A stretch of 64,000 bases of DNA from Hermetia illucens (GCF_905115235.1 NC_051849.1:205226595-205290594); one strand, 5' to 3'; shown: positions 10,526-21,551, counted from the stretch's first letter. Notes: generated by a model from the letters alone, not told the origin. Numbers and translations: made by a program.

Positions 10526-12274
10526 ATTAGAAAACTCATTCCACGTGCCAAGCTATCTCTTGCGGGTATGGAGGGATTATCTGAAAGACCGCTGGCTGCT
10601 CTATGAGACGCCAGAGGATGAGAGAATGACGAAAATGACCATCCTAGGACCGGACCACTAAAACGCTTCCTATTATAGTCTGCTGAGACTCGATATGTCC
10701 GAAGAGTTGCGTCTGCTCGGTTATGTAGACAACTTTCCGGTACTTGTTTTAGGACGCACTGTTGAACAGGCGCAAAGCAGACTCGGCGTATTGATGCGAC
10801 GAGTAAACCGATGGATGGCTGTTCACGGTTTCAGCCTTGCGCTCTAAGAAAACTGAAGTAGTAATCATGACCAGAAGGAGAATCCCGACCCTGCATTTAA
10901 TATCGACTGGGGAGTTGACTATAGAGTCAAAACCAGGGTTTAAATACCTTGGTTTAATGCGCGACTCGAAGATGAGTTTTTTCAGGCAAATAACAGCAGC
11001 AGCGGACAGGGCTCCAACTGGAGTTTCGGCCTTGATTCGGTTAATGGCAAATGTTGGGGGCCTAAGACTACTAGGAGATGTCTGCTTATGGGCAGCCAGT
11101 TCTGCTCTATGGCGCGGAAGGTTGGGCTGATGGCCTTGACAAGGAGGTGGATCGTAAGTGCTTTGCTCAAGTGCATAGGCGGGGAGCTTTGAAAGTGGAG
11201 TTTGCTTATCGCACAGTCTCCGAAGTGGCCGTCATGGAGATCGCGGGAGTGATCCCCGTCGCCCTCCTCGACAAGGAGCGTAAAGCTATCTAAAGGCGAA
11301 AACTTAAGGGAGGTGGTTGTCTGTGAAGAACGTCAACGCGCCCTTACCCAGTGGCAACTTTCTTGGCAAAATGAGCCAAGGGATTGATGGACTGCGCGCA
11401 TATCTCCAACACACACTGGTAAACAGATGATAATACCCCAGAAGAGAGAAACTGTGAAGGTAGGCAGCGGAGCGGTACGTCTGAAGTTAGCATAACACAT
11501 TTCAGAATCAAGCCTCAGTGGCGGAAGCGTTAAATGATATTTATGGTAGCCGAAGAAAGGCCTGAAACCGAAAGAGGACCTTGAAAGAGCTAAACCGAAG
11601 AAGAGAGGAGTAGCAGAGATCAGCTACACGAGGAGAATGCTGCGGAAAATCCCAAACCCAAACTCTCATAGGTTCAAAGGATGTCTCAGATGGAACAAGG
11701 GTGAAGGTAGGATCGTGAAGACCGGACGTTAGCTATGCTAGCGTAGCGAAGGGTATCCTATTAACTAATGCTGTCCAGATTTTTTTCATTTGTTGGTGCG
11801 GAACGGGAGAGCACCACCGAGTGTAGATGTTTGAGGGATGGAGGACCAAGGTTGTATTCGGGGGCATATCCTTGCGACTAGGTTTGTTAACTGGTAGATT
11901 GATGATCAGAGAGTACGGTAGAATTGCTTAAGGTTACAGTCCCTGAATTCTCAGATTGGATGAAAGCAAAACTGTCGACATGCGCTAGGGATGATAAGTA
12001 AACCGGTAAAGTACTACGATAGGAGGCGCTAAGTGGAAAAAAACCTTAGTAAAATTAGTGAAGGGCTGGGATAAGCCACTGAAGTATTTGGCCTATACAA
12101 AATTATACACCCGAGACTAGACGGTTAGGACACTGAGTAGTGGGAATAGCTTGGGAATAAATTCCTCTTGGCTATAAGGACTGCATCCCCGCAAACCTTT
12201 TAGCTTCGCTTTGAGTCGGAAGGTGGGTACCCTAAAATGTTACGACCAGACTTTGCTCACGAAAGCATGAACGA

Positions 12275-12577
12275 GTGAATCAAACAGCACTGTTCCTGGA
12301 TCCCATTGAGCAGAAATTTCCTTACTATCAGCGTTCCTTAACCGGATATTGGAAAGTTTCAGGAACAAACGTACTACCCGCTCTATTGTTTGGAACCGTT
12401 GCTCTACAAGGGTTGACTCCTAAAGCTATTGAAAGTAACATGCAGCCCTCGGCATCCTCATCGGAAGCGTACATGCGATGCTATTTTTCCAAAATAAATT
12501 CGGACCATTGTAAAGGTTGGATCAATAGCTTCAAGACATTGGTAGACCTCATACAAAAACCAAAGGTCGCTGATTAG
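12275..12577 (+). CDS. Unrecognised 100-codon ORF inside the copy-A block
   Basis: It starts MNQTALFLDPIEQKFPYYQR and ends TLVDLIQKPKVAD. I recognise no family, no signal peptide and no membrane segment. It lies between the LOA ORF1 remnant and a LINE linker, in a block full of stops, yet stays open for 100 codons with unremarkable composition. The opposite strand of its right half is also open for 120 codons. It could be a domain captured by the LINE or a chance ORF. I do not assign a function. Confidence 0.2.
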   Translation: MNQTALFLDPIEQKFPYYQRSLTGYWKVSGTNVLPALLFGTVALQGLTPKAIESNMQPSASSSEAYMRCYFSKINSDHCKGWINSFKTLVDLIQKPKVAD

Positions 12578-13394
12578 GAAACTGTTGACATGCTGACCAA
12601 GATCCGGGTCCACTTTCTTCAACGTGCTCAAGGGGGGGTCATCGAAACCACGGTGGCATTGCCTGAAATGACGCCTCTTATTGAAGAATGAAGAGCATCG
12701 AACAATATCACACTCCTGGGCATCTCCAACCACTCCATTTCGGAATCCGCGGAAGACAAATTGGGAGATACACAAAATAGAATTGATCGGCGGAGCTACG
12801 ACTCCTGGAAGGCTTATCAAATCAATTGGTAAAATTGAGAAAACAACTTAGCTGATCACAACTAGCATGAGGAAGGTTTTCGAAGAGAGTTGTCCACTCA
12901 ATATACCAAAGTAAGGTAAAAGACTATGGTGAAACTTCGACCTGGCTAAACAGCGGAGAACAACAAGGGTGCTCCCCAACCCGAGCTCTGAAATCTGCTG
13001 GTTGGAATCGGTACAAAGAAGTACAGAATATTTTAAAGAAGAGGATAAGGTTTACCAAACGATCATCATAGAGACGCTTTTACGAAGAGACTGTGAAGGA
13101 CGTTAATGGTCACGAGTAACTGAAGAGCTGGAATCACTACGGCTCTGAACTGTACTGTATACACTGTAAGGGAAAAGGCTAGTAAGTGTAACGTAATCAT
13201 TTCGGCCATAAGTGCACTCAAACGGAGTAATGCCGCAGGGCTTCACGATCTCCCCAAAGAGTTATTTATCGCTTATCGGGTAGTACAGATTTGCTGCTTC
13301 CATTCGTGCAAAAATCTTGGTGATCCTAGACCTTTCCCAGAGAGTGTAAGGAGGGGATGAGCGGTAAGATTCCAAAGAGGGGCACCCGTTTTGA

Positions 13395-13676
13395 GTGTGT
13401 TAACTGAAGGAGTATCTGCGTGCTCCCGATAGCGTGAACAAGAAGTGTATCAAAAATACTCCATGCAGGAGGGCATTACGGAGAAAGTAATAGCCATTAT
13501 CAGAGCCGTAAATGGTGCAAAATGTTACGTGCTGCACCGAAGTAAAATCTTGGAAGTTTTTGAGAAGAAAACCGGAATCCGCTAAGGTTGCGTCCTGTTA
13601 CCGATATTATTTCTTCTTGTTTTCGGTGACGTTCTCCATGATGCCTTGTCCGGACGACGCGAAGGAATGACATCTT
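13395..13676 (+). mobile_element. RTE-like RT fragment (family shared with 51840-52326)
   Basis: Translation gives EKVIAIIRAVNGAKCYVLHR then GCVLLPILFLLVFGDVLHDA, close to RT motif B of RTE-group LINEs, followed by LSGRREGMTS. The piece at 51840-52326 picks up the same protein a few residues later (MTSLLKHFNYTDHIRLLSHR), so both come from one family. One stop (GIR then TAA) is in the motif. It abuts the R1-II C-terminus at about 13684. Confidence 0.6.
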
Positions 13677-14367
13677 TGAGATATATCGACAAATTAGACT
13701 TGTTGTTCTATCGAACGCACATTGACAGTGATTTCTACATTACCCAACTTCTAAGCGGACATGTAGGTTTTCAGTTTTATCTGCACAGGATTGGAAAAAC
13801 GCGATCTCCTGATTGTATGTTCTGCGATGGAGTGGCGGACGACGCTGAACACACCCTTTTCAAAGCGAGAGGTGGGCGGGGGGTTTTCGTCAACAGCTGT
13901 ATGCAGACACAGGGGAGCTCTTTCCACACAATATCGTCAGACACATGCTGAAGAGCGCTGGTAACTGGAATCGTGTTGCGCATTATATTCGGGCTCTTCT
14001 TATTGGGAAGAAGATTCAACTCGATCGGCGAAAGGGTCCGATGGCAATTGGTTCCCTGAACTAACAACTCTCTTCCTCCCCTACCCTCCCGTTGGTGATA
14101 GTGATTCCCTAACTTGAAAGCTCCCAAAGCCGGGAGAGAGGAAGGGCTAGTCTGAAGTAATGTGCCAAACGGTTCTAGGCTAGGTCTATGATGATACGGA
14201 GGTGTTTAGTTGGTACTTTTTGCGTAAACGCATTCATCTACCCTACTCCCAAAAAAAGAGAAATCTACTGGTACTGCTTAGCAGCCATGAAGAGCTCTTT
14301 TGCCAGAGGTGTGCAAATGCACACAAGATTACGGTGCTTTGCATGGAGCGCTGGTCTATAGGGTATT

Positions 14368-15903
14368 ATTTTTTTTTTTTTTTGGGGTAGGGTAGGTGAA
14401 TGCATTTACGCACACAGTGTTGGACTTCCGATTCAGTACGTTGTCGGACTACCAACTAAACACCTCCCCATCGTCAGAGAGCTAGCCTGGAACCGTTTGT
14501 CACATTACTTCGGGCCAGCCCCTGAACTCTCCGCCTTGCGGAGCCTTCAAATCAGGGAATTCCTTTCACCAACGGGAGGGGAGAGGAGGAAGGGAACTGT
14601 CAGTTCAAGGAACCCCCTGCCATCCGGCTCCTCCACCGGTCGAGTTCTATCTTCTTAGCAACGAGAAGGGCCCGAACGTAATGGGCAACACGGTTCCAGC
14701 TGTCAGCAGTCCTCAGCATCTCTTCCACAATGTTGTCTGGAGAGAGATCCCCTGTGTTTAAATAGAGCTGCTGACGAACCCCATCCCACCTTTCACAAGA
14801 AAAAAAAGTGTGGTGGGCATCCTCCACAACTCCATTGCAAAACACACAATCCGGAAAACGCCCCTTTCCAATCTTGTGCAGGTAAGACTGAAAACTTGCA
14901 TGCCCACTTAAAAATTGGGTAAGGAAATAGTCAGTCTCACCATGCTTCCGATTCAGCCACGCACCTAAGTTGCCGATGAGCCGCACAGTCCATCTGCCTC
15001 TAGTTTCATTTTGCCAAGAGAGCTGCCACTCGTCTAGAGTGTGTTGCCGTTCTTCGCGAGCAACCACCTCCCTTGGCTCATCTCCCTTGCACTTGTATAT
15101 GGCCTGACGCTCCCTAGCAAGAAGGGCAACGGGGATAACTCCCGCGATCAACATCACGGCCGGTTCAGAGACTGTGCGGTACGCAGACGCTACCCGTAAA
15201 GCTCCCCGTCTCTGTACTTGCGCGAGGCGTCTACGATATACCTCCTTGTTAAGAGCGCCAGCCCATACCTCTGCGCCGTAGAGCAGGGCAGACTGCGTTG
15301 AGCTCATCAGGAGACGTCGCCTACTAGACGTAGGACCCCCAATGCTTGCTATTAGCCTACTTAACGCCGAAACTCCAGCCGCAGCCTTGTTCGATGCTGC
15401 TTGGATTTGCTCAGAAAAGCTCATCTTTGAGTCAAGAGTCAACCCGAGGTACTTTACCGCTGATTTTGACTCGATTATCGACTCGCCGAACGATATGGGA
15501 CGCAGGGTCGGAATTCTCTTCTTAGTCAGGATGACTACTTCGGTTTTTTCCAGTGCAAGGTTGAAACCATGACTAGTCATCCATCCGCTTACCCGTCGCA
15601 TCAATATGCCGAGTCTGCTTTGCGCCTGTTCGACAGTGCGTCCAGCAACAAGCGCTGCGACATCATCTGCGTAGCCGACCAGGCGCGACTCTTCTGGCAT
15701 GTCGAGTTTAAGCAGACTGTCATAGGTAGCGTTCCAGAGGCCCGGCCCTAGGATAGATCCCTGTACTACCCCCGACGTGACCTCCATCCACCTTTGACCC
15801 TCTAGTGTTTCATAGAGCAGGGAGCGGTTCCTCAGATAGTCCCTCAAAATCCGTAAGAGATAGTTCGGCACGTTGAAGGTATTGTCTAGTGTGCCTAGAC
15901 GGC
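14368..15903 (-). mobile_element. 5'-truncated R1-II LINE with poly(A) tail, young insertion
   Basis: On the minus strand it begins inside the RT (FNVPNYLLRILRDYL) and runs through an open C-terminal ORF and a 3' UTR to a run of about 16 A (seen as T at 14368-14384). Its 3' UTR matches that of the plus-strand R1-II ending at 14258, so the two elements lie tail to tail 110 bases apart. Duplication copy B lacks it and has instead about 113 bases (39576-39688), so it arrived after the duplication, perhaps with loss of target DNA. R1 elements normally target 28S rDNA. This family is dispersed here. Confidence 0.85.
14600..15871 (-). CDS. R1-II ORF2 C-terminal half: RT palm, thumb and Cys/His domain
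   Basis: An open frame of 423 codons, the longest LINE ORF half here. It has GVVQGSILGPGLWNATYDSL (motif B), GYADDVAALVAGRT (motif C with both aspartates, about residue 67), AVKYLGLTLDSKMSF, SALLYGAEVWAGALNKEVYR and, near the end, FPDCVFCNGVVEDAHHTFFS, a C-x2-C-x8-H pattern closed by a Cys. Motif A and the endonuclease are missing because of 5' truncation, so the ATG is an internal methionine and the frame continues to the truncation point. No stop or frame change is seen, consistent with recent arrival. It makes no complete retrotransposase. Confidence 0.8.
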   Translation of the reverse strand: MPNYLLRILRDYLRNRSLLYETLEGQRWMEVTSGVVQGSILGPGLWNATYDSLLKLDMPEESRLVGYADDVAALVAGRTVEQAQSRLGILMRRVSGWMTSHGFNLALEKTEVVILTKKRIPTLRPISFGESIIESKSAVKYLGLTLDSKMSFSEQIQAASNKAAAGVSALSRLIASIGGPTSSRRRLLMSSTQSALLYGAEVWAGALNKEVYRRRLAQVQRRGALRVASAYRTVSEPAVMLIAGVIPVALLARERQAIYKCKGDEPREVVAREERQHTLDEWQLSWQNETRGRWTVRLIGNLGAWLNRKHGETDYFLTQFLSGHASFQSYLHKIGKGRFPDCVFCNGVVEDAHHTFFSCERWDGVRQQLYLNTGDLSPDNIVEEMLRTADSWNRVAHYVRALLVAKKIELDRWRSRMAGGSLN

Positions 15904-16441
15904 TAGGTAAAAGATGTTTTCCAGAACTCAGGCAGATCTTTTGTTGCAGGGGGTGGGCAGCTGCATTGCTTTCTGAATGCTACGGACTGGCTCTGATGAT
16001 CTAAAGCCTCTACCCTTCCTTCTCTTTCCACAGCAGTGATGGGCTTACGAGTTTGTGACGTTAAAACGGGGTACTATTGATCCCTACTTACGTACTGGTT
16101 TGGGAATTTATGCCACCGATACAGGACTAATTTTAGTCCGATTCCCGATGCAGCCACTTTTAAAAGTGACCTACTTTTTGTGACTGAAGTCAACCTCGTG
16201 ACAAACCATTAGCATTTGAAAATGTAAATCATACATATTGTCAGGCATTTTGCGTTGCGTCGAAATGACTCAATCTACAAATTGAACAATGAAGGCGTTA
16301 TGGGCTACGACGATGCAGCCTGAATAAGTACAAAACACGCCGAAGTTTCTACCCAGGATACCTCAGCATATCAAGACCAATTTTGTGTTGGATACTAAAG
16401 ACTGTCCCACCCTTCAATTACCTGGAGTTCTAAATACTTAC
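15904..16441 (-). other. SPH-A intron 2, exon-proximal part
   Basis: This single-copy-looking DNA between the R1 insertion and the exon 2 donor matches 39689-40239 in copy B. It has no convincing ORF. On the minus strand it starts with the donor GTAAGTATTTAG after exon 2. Confidence 0.5.
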
Positions 16442-16908
16442 TTCGAGAACAGCCACATCGAAGGCTGAGTTTGTCTTAGGTAAGTTGCGGAACGCACTTG
16501 GATGAGTAGTGGCTCTTACTATGGTTCGAACTTGCCTACTTGGTGGAATATCTACCACCTCCCCAACATCAATGTCACCTGCAAAGGCGAAATTGTTAGC
16601 CACTGCTCCTGGCTTTCTGAAACATTTTGCCGCCGTCAGAATATTCAGCTCGGTAATGAGAGTTCCTGCACAGTTCACCTTACAATTTTCTGCGCTTCTT
16701 TCTATTAAGGCAACCTAGAAAAAGGGGAAGAAGAATATATATATATATATATCGCGCTAATATCTATAAGTTTTAAATAATGGGTACATGCCATGAAAGG
16801 GAATTGACCAAAAGTAGCCTTAGTGCCATTTATTACTCGGCCCGATTCTCCACATTTTGAAAACTTTAAGTTAAAAATAAATATAGACAGGAAATGAATA
16901 GCCAACAT
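16442..16908 (-). pseudogene. SPH-A exons 1 and 2 (S1A serine protease homolog, His to Lys)
   Basis: Exon 1 (16908-16768) encodes a hydrophobic signal peptide (MLAIHFLSIFIFNLKFSKC) and the activation site GRVINGTKATFGQFPF. Exon 2 (16714-16442) encodes VNCAGTLITELNILTAAKCF, where the catalytic His of TAAHC is Lys, then TIVRATTHPSAF and SAFDVAVLE with the catalytic Asp kept, followed by donor GTAAGT. The 53-bp intron 1 has lost its GT donor (CTT then ATAGAT, where copy B has GTAGAT). With the stop in the exon-5 candidate this suggests a pseudogene. Exons 3 and 4 lie 7.2 kb away at 9251-8968, the gap being filled with LINEs. Confidence 0.8.
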
Positions 16909-17519
16909 GATCGAAAAAATGTTTGTTTAAATTATAATTAATTATAAATAATAAATAACAGCAAAATCTGGATTATTTAAAATACACAAAATTTGATTAT
17001 TATATTAAAAACACGATATGCGTTCAGCACGAACTTTATGAAAATGACAAAAATTAACCCGGCGGTAACTAGATGAAGTTCGACTTTTCAGAGTGAAGGG
17101 CAAAGTTGATGCATGACAGACAGTTATGGGGGAGTTTAAATCAACTAGTCAATTCAGGTACATCTCCCTGCTATCGAACTTGAATAGCTTCCCAGAAAGC
17201 ATGGGTCCTTGAATAGGATCAGCGATTGAGAACGGAGAAGCAGCACCAAGTCCTAACTGCCTACATGCATTGTGGTACCTCCGTAAAAATCAAATATACG
17301 ATGCTCGATAGCATATGCACCGAGTCTTAAAAATGACTACATAGTAAAGTACGTGAGTCATGGTAAGGCCCCGGATGGGGGGGGGGGGGCAGTTGTGGAA
17401 CCTAGGTATCCTTGGTTTAGGGAAGTGAAACAATAATAATTTAATCTTTGGTCTCTCGGAGCTAATTCAATACGGACTGACCAAATATGTTTGGACAGAC
17501 AGGGCTAAGTTTCGGGATG
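16909..17519. other. AT-rich DNA upstream of SPH-A, no gene seen
   Basis: The first 100 bases upstream of the ATG are very AT-rich and would hold the promoter and 5' UTR. The stretch matches 40705-41300 in copy B. A 13-G run lies at about 17377-17389. I see no ORF or clear promoter motif. Confidence 0.4.
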
Positions 17520-18890
17520 GAACCGGTCATTGTTTATATCTGAACCAGGCCGACTCACACCTCCCATATGATAGCCTCGGATAAACACCAGTTAGCCTTG
17601 TTGTTAACCAATGTGACGAGAACCGCCCGGCATGACAGTCACTTGTGGCGCGACAGCTGACAGCCAGCATGGCCACGCGGCCTAGCGAGTTGAGCTTCAT
17701 AAGCTCACTGCACTTCTGACATACAGCACGTGTCCGGCAAGGACAACATAGTTGCAAACGCTTTGTCACCAATCTCCGAAGTAAACATCCCCGCCTCAGT
17801 CGACTTTTCTGCTATCGCCAAGAGACAAGAAGATCACGCAGTACTTCAGAGCCTCAAGTCCAACCCCAAATATAAATTTCGGGAGTTGCCTATTTTTGCC
17901 TCAAACCTCAATATTTTCTGCAAAGATTCGGAGAAAGGACCTCGACCATACATTCCGGCCACTTTTCGCAAGGAAGTGTTCCATGCACGATTTGGCGCAC
18001 CCAGGCATCAGGACAACGAATCGGTTAGTTACCGGAAAATACTTCTGGCCAACTATGAACAAGGATATCAGCTCCTGGGCTTGAGAGCGCATCGCGTGCC
18101 AAAAGTGTAAGGTCACCAGGCATGTAAGAAAAGAAGTGGGCTCATTCCCTCAAACGACCAAGAGATTCCACACGATCCATCTCGACCTCATAGGCCCTTT
18201 GCGAGATTCTCGCAGCTTCAAGTATTGCCTTACAATCATCGACACGTTCACGCGGCGGCGTAAAGGAATACCTCTGGCTGACATTACAGCTCAATCTTGT
18301 GCCGAAGTCCTCTGTCGAGAGTGGTTCCCGCGCTTTGCAGTCCTGGCATTTATAATCACTGATCAGGGAATGCAGTTTGAGTTCACCCTTTTCTCGGAGC
18401 CAGGCAAACTACCGGGATCTAAACGCCCTAGGACCACTGCATACAACCCGCAATCCAATGGGATGCTAGAACATTGGCGCCGGGCACTGAAATCCGCCAT
18501 ATTGGCCCGCGACGATCCATCCTAATGCAGGTGTTGCCTCTCGTCCAACTTGGCCTTCGAACAGACAGCCGGCAAGAGTTTGCTGCCAGCCCCGCGGAGC
18601 TGGAATAGGGGGAGGGCCTGAGGCTCCCGAGCGACTCGGTCTTTGTCAGAGGATCTCCTAACCAACGGCGCGTACGCTTTAATAGGTAAATGGAGCCACA
18701 TTTCGGGTTTAGTCGCTGGAGGTGGAGTGATGTGGGGCGACAACCTGAATTTTAATTTCCGGTGCACAAGTGCAGCTACCGCACAACGGATGCCACCACT
18801 AGAGCTCTCCACAGCGGGTGGCCGCTGAACTCGTTAGACCCCGTGGTCGCGCCCGGAAACCGAGTGGTTAAGAATGTACCGCTTAATTGA
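17520..18890 (+). mobile_element. Ty3/gypsy LTR retrotransposon fossil, pol fragment (copy A)
   Basis: Only the end of pol is present: an RNase H tail, the zinc-binding and core parts of the integrase, and DNA reaching toward the pol end. Marks include FHTIHLDLIGPLRDSRSFKY, CLTIIDTFTRR, ITDQGMQFEF and TTAYNPQSNGMLEHWRR, all gypsy integrase landmarks. No LTRs were found. It is broken, with several breaks, and is clearly old. It was present before the segmental duplication, because its twin sits at 41300-42540. Confidence 0.8.
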
Positions 18891-18949
18891 CAATGGGCCG
18901 AGTCGATTGAAGAAGAAGTGGAACTCGATCCAGTTTTTTTATAGCCGCA

Positions 18950-19735
18950 AGCAAGCACGGAGCTGACACATCCAAAAAAAGGATAAAAACACTCCAGCCG
19001 AGCACAGTTTTGACATCCATGAGACCGTCAAACTAACTAACACCTCCAGGCACTCTTCAAAGAAAAGGTTGGCTGTTTGTCTGGGGTTCCTCCTCCTTGA
19101 TAACAATCCAGTCGTCCATGGGAACCCTGGGGTTTTGAAAACGCAAGAATTGGACGAGCTTGTCCTTATCCATGCGGATCTTCGGCAACCAGATCCGAGG
19201 GACCGGTCTCCTGGGAATTTCGTCCTAAGAGATGACATTGAGTTTAACGCCCTCCCTGGCGTCGCTGACCTTTGCGGCGCACGAACCGAGAAAATTCCTG
19301 GAGAATTGGTCCTCGCAAGGTCTAACGTGGAACCTTCGGACTACCTGAGATAAATCAAAGCAGGGGATGGATCCCGTATGTTTGCTTTCGGCGTCCAGGA
19401 GATGCTCAAAGACCATCTCCGACAGCCTGGTCACAACACTGGTCCACACCTCCGGCGCTAGTTTGCCGCTAGCGGAATTACCATCCGCCAGCGCCATATG
19501 TAAGTGGCTCCTGGCCACCTCGCTGTTCGCGCAGTTCGTGGCTCGTCGGCTGACTGTTGCTGCGCATTTTTCATCGGATGTTGCTAAGCGTCTGAGCTCC
19601 TGCCCACTCCGCTCCGTTTCAGAGCGATTGGCTTCGCCTTCTCTTGAGCAGGATACCAGTCTTCTTAGTCGGTTTGCGGTAACCGACGTTATTGTTGGTT
19701 TTCACTTTGGAGGGATTCCCTGATGTGGAGGATTT
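18950..19735 (-). mobile_element. LOA-like LINE ORF1 remnant
   Basis: On the minus strand, changing frames, come GVKLNVISS, then PRIWLPKIRMDKDKLVQFL and QNPRVPMDDWIVIKEEEPQ. This order (a VxL strand, a P-rich arginine turn, then a QNP..P..W motif) is the core of LOA-type ORF1 proteins. The lower end (to 19042) belongs to the duplication shared with copy B, the rest is only in A. Several stops. Confidence 0.55.
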
Positions 19736-20390
19736 CAGCTCAAGATATTATGTCTGGTACTCGCTACACCCAGTTTGATGGCAGTGGATTCCAGGCTGGA
19801 AGCACATCACAGCGGCGCTACCGCTGGCACCTAGTGTATTGCTCTCAACGGCTACTGTCTCCTGGCTGGATGCCAACAGCTCCTCCTCAGCTCATATGAG
19901 CTGAATTCCGAAAAGTCCGGTGTTCATCGACCACCCTGTTTCTTGGAAGCAATAAAGATTGAAGAAATCACGCACATTCCTCTTCCTGTCCACCCCCCAT
20001 CCGAGCTGATGTTATTAACGGGGGGGGGGGGGGGGGCGTTATTGAGGAACCACTCCTTATTGTAAAGGAACTGGAACTGGCGATCTTATCTATGAAGGGC
20101 TAAAAAGCATCGGGACTAGTTGGTGTTTCCAGAGAAGTGCTGAGATTTGTATTCAAGTGTAAAAGGGACTTCGTCCTCAGCACTTTCAACGCATGATTGA
20201 TAGCGGTTGTTATCCCTTACGCTGGACGACGTTCTCCGAGGCGTCGTCATCTCAGTATACTGGTCACAGCAAAGAAACGGTTTATGAAACTCACCAAGCA
20301 AAAATTTGGAGTGGGACGATCCACAATTAATGTGACTGAGGAAATGGTTCATGCGGTGAGACCGACTGAGGCAGAAATTGCCACTGTCGA
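19736..20390. other. No gene recognised; 18-G run
   Basis: A run of about 18 G lies at 20021-20038. Short reading frames on both strands match nothing I know. It may be remains of LINE 5' sequence, but I cannot show it. Confidence 0.3.
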
Positions 20391-21230
20391 CGAGTGGTGC
20401 TCCTTGTGATGCTAGATGTAAGAAATGCCTTCAATTCTGCGAGGTGGTGCCACTTGCACAGTCGCAAGTTGAAGCCACATACACTGTTTTCATATTCTAG
20501 ACACCTTTTGGAAATATTGATGGTCAACTCTACTCTGGGAGACTTGGGAAGGACAGTGTACAATGACAGTCACTTTGGGGGTGAATTAATATCTGGTATG
20601 TACCCTTGGAGCGCCTCTGTTCTGATCAGATACGCGAATGACGTTGAAGCACTGGTAGCTGCAGGTCCGGTCTAACAAACCACACACTAGGAACGGTGAT
20701 GCGGCGAATTAGTAGATGGATAGCAGAGCAAGGGGAGGGTTCCCACAGTCCCCCTTATTCAGGTTCATGAAATCACGGTTCTTTGAAGCTGGCTACGAAA
20801 TGCCTAAGCCTGGACGGGTGCTTTTAAATCATCCGGACGGAACCGCATATGAGCGTCTTCAAGTGAATTCGGAACACCATAGACAAGGCGGTTTACCGCC
20901 TGACAGTTAATATAGGAAGCTCGAAATTCAACATTCGTCGTTTCTTGGAGAATGGGGTTCAGTTCATCCTTTTTTACTATTCCGTCGTATGCGCTGACGC
21001 TCTCAGTAAAGAGAGCAAGTTCAACATTGAGGAGCTTTGTGTGTTGCGTTTGTCTATTGCTGCGGAGCCAGCGGTGATGGTGATAGGAGGGACTATTCCG
21101 ATCGTTTCCCATGATGTAGAGCCGATGTCTACATACCCTAAGAAAAGGAAGGGAAGTAAGGAAATCGCCGTTTGTTCAGGGAGAGCCCGCACTTTCAGCA
21201 CATAGTATCAATCCTGAGTAAGAAAATCAA
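20390..21230 (+). mobile_element. R1-like LINE fragment with internal deletions
   Basis: Plus-strand frames give VMLDVRNAFNSARW (RT motif A), then RYANDVEALVAAGPV (motif C, with YADD changed to YAND), and further ALSKESKFNIEELCVLRLSI followed by AAEPAVMVIGGTIPI, an R1 C-terminal block also seen in R1-II (SEPAVMLIAGVIPVALL). The spacing is far too short, so several hundred bases are lost. Subfamily not settled. Confidence 0.6.
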
Positions 21231-21551
21231 GGGGTAGTTGAACCTCGCATTTTGTCAAAGACGTGTCGCCGTGATGCAACTGAAAGTAGGGTGAAGTTAA
21301 TTATCATCCAACACAACTGTTCTGTAGCCATTGGTATTTTCAGTCGCCCGACTGCATTTACTACAAGGCTGTGTTAAATGGTGAGGCTTGTTTCTTTTTC
21401 TTCCACAGAAAATAGGAGCAGAAGTGAAAAGGTGCCAAGGGGACACTATGGGTAGACGAGAGCACGTTGAGAGGAAGCGGTACGTTATACTCAACGTATT
21501 CTAAAGACAGAAAAGGGGGATATGGGTAGAAGAGACGGCGGGATAACTTTT
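21231..21551. other. No gene recognised
   Basis: Between the R1-like scrap and the 3' end of the next R1-I copy I see only short frames without known motifs. Confidence 0.3.

Larger units (their letters stand above)
11399..13684 (+). mobile_element. LOA-like plus RTE-like block present only in duplication copy A
   Basis: From about 11510 the DNA tracks the very start of the window (AAGGCCTGAAACC, AGCAGAGATCAGC, TTAGCTATGCTAGCG), so it is a decayed LOA-like ORF1. At 12780-13100 a translation such as KVLLNP..SAGWNRYKEVQ with KRIRFAKR resembles the endonuclease-RT linker of LINEs. A different RT scrap follows at 13395-13676. In copy B the flanks meet directly at TGCGCGGCTCATCGACAAAT. It is either an insertion into A or a deletion in B. 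Coding frames are ruined throughout. Confidence 0.6.
9690..14258 (+). mobile_element. R1-like LINE, family R1-II, copy in SPH-A intron 2, twice interrupted
   Basis: Recognisable R1-II pieces are the motif A block LLITLDVRNAFNSVKW (9725-9785), the RT second half and thumb (10526-11398: TEVVIMTRRRIPTLHLIS, GFKYLGLMRDSKMSF, AVMEIAGVIPVALLD), the C-terminal Cys/His block SPDCMFCDGVADDAEHT (13800-13860) and a 3' UTR ending in CTACCCTACTCCCAAAAAAA (to about 14258). An RTE scrap sits at 9786-10525 and a 2.3-kb block at 11399-13684. It is antisense to SPH-A. Many stops and frame changes. The same copy, without the 2.3-kb block, is at 37130-39469. Confidence 0.75.
7683..19042. repeat. Segmental duplication, copy A (partner 35379-42727)
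   Basis: Long colinear blocks match copy B: 7683-8112 with 35379-35807, 8505-9620 with 35812-36975, 10526-11398 with 38019-38885, 13685-14366 with 38889-39575, and 15904-19042 with 39689-42727. Matches look well above 90 percent by eye. The unit holds protease homolog SPH-A, an R1-II LINE in its intron 2 and a gypsy fossil. Copy A has extra blocks at 9786-10525 (RTE), 11399-13684 (LOA and RTE-like) and 14367-15903 (R1). Outer edges cut through a LINE on the left and a LINE scrap on the right. Confidence 0.88.

Noticed and set aside
12458-12820. Minus-strand frame of 120 codons
   Set aside because: It overlaps the plus-strand frame at 12275-12577 and lies in decayed LINE DNA. No motif supports either as a gene.
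20021-20038. Long G run, as a G-quadruplex or regulatory site
   Set aside because: A single homopolymer with no context. Homopolymers of this kind are common slippage products and error-prone in assemblies.
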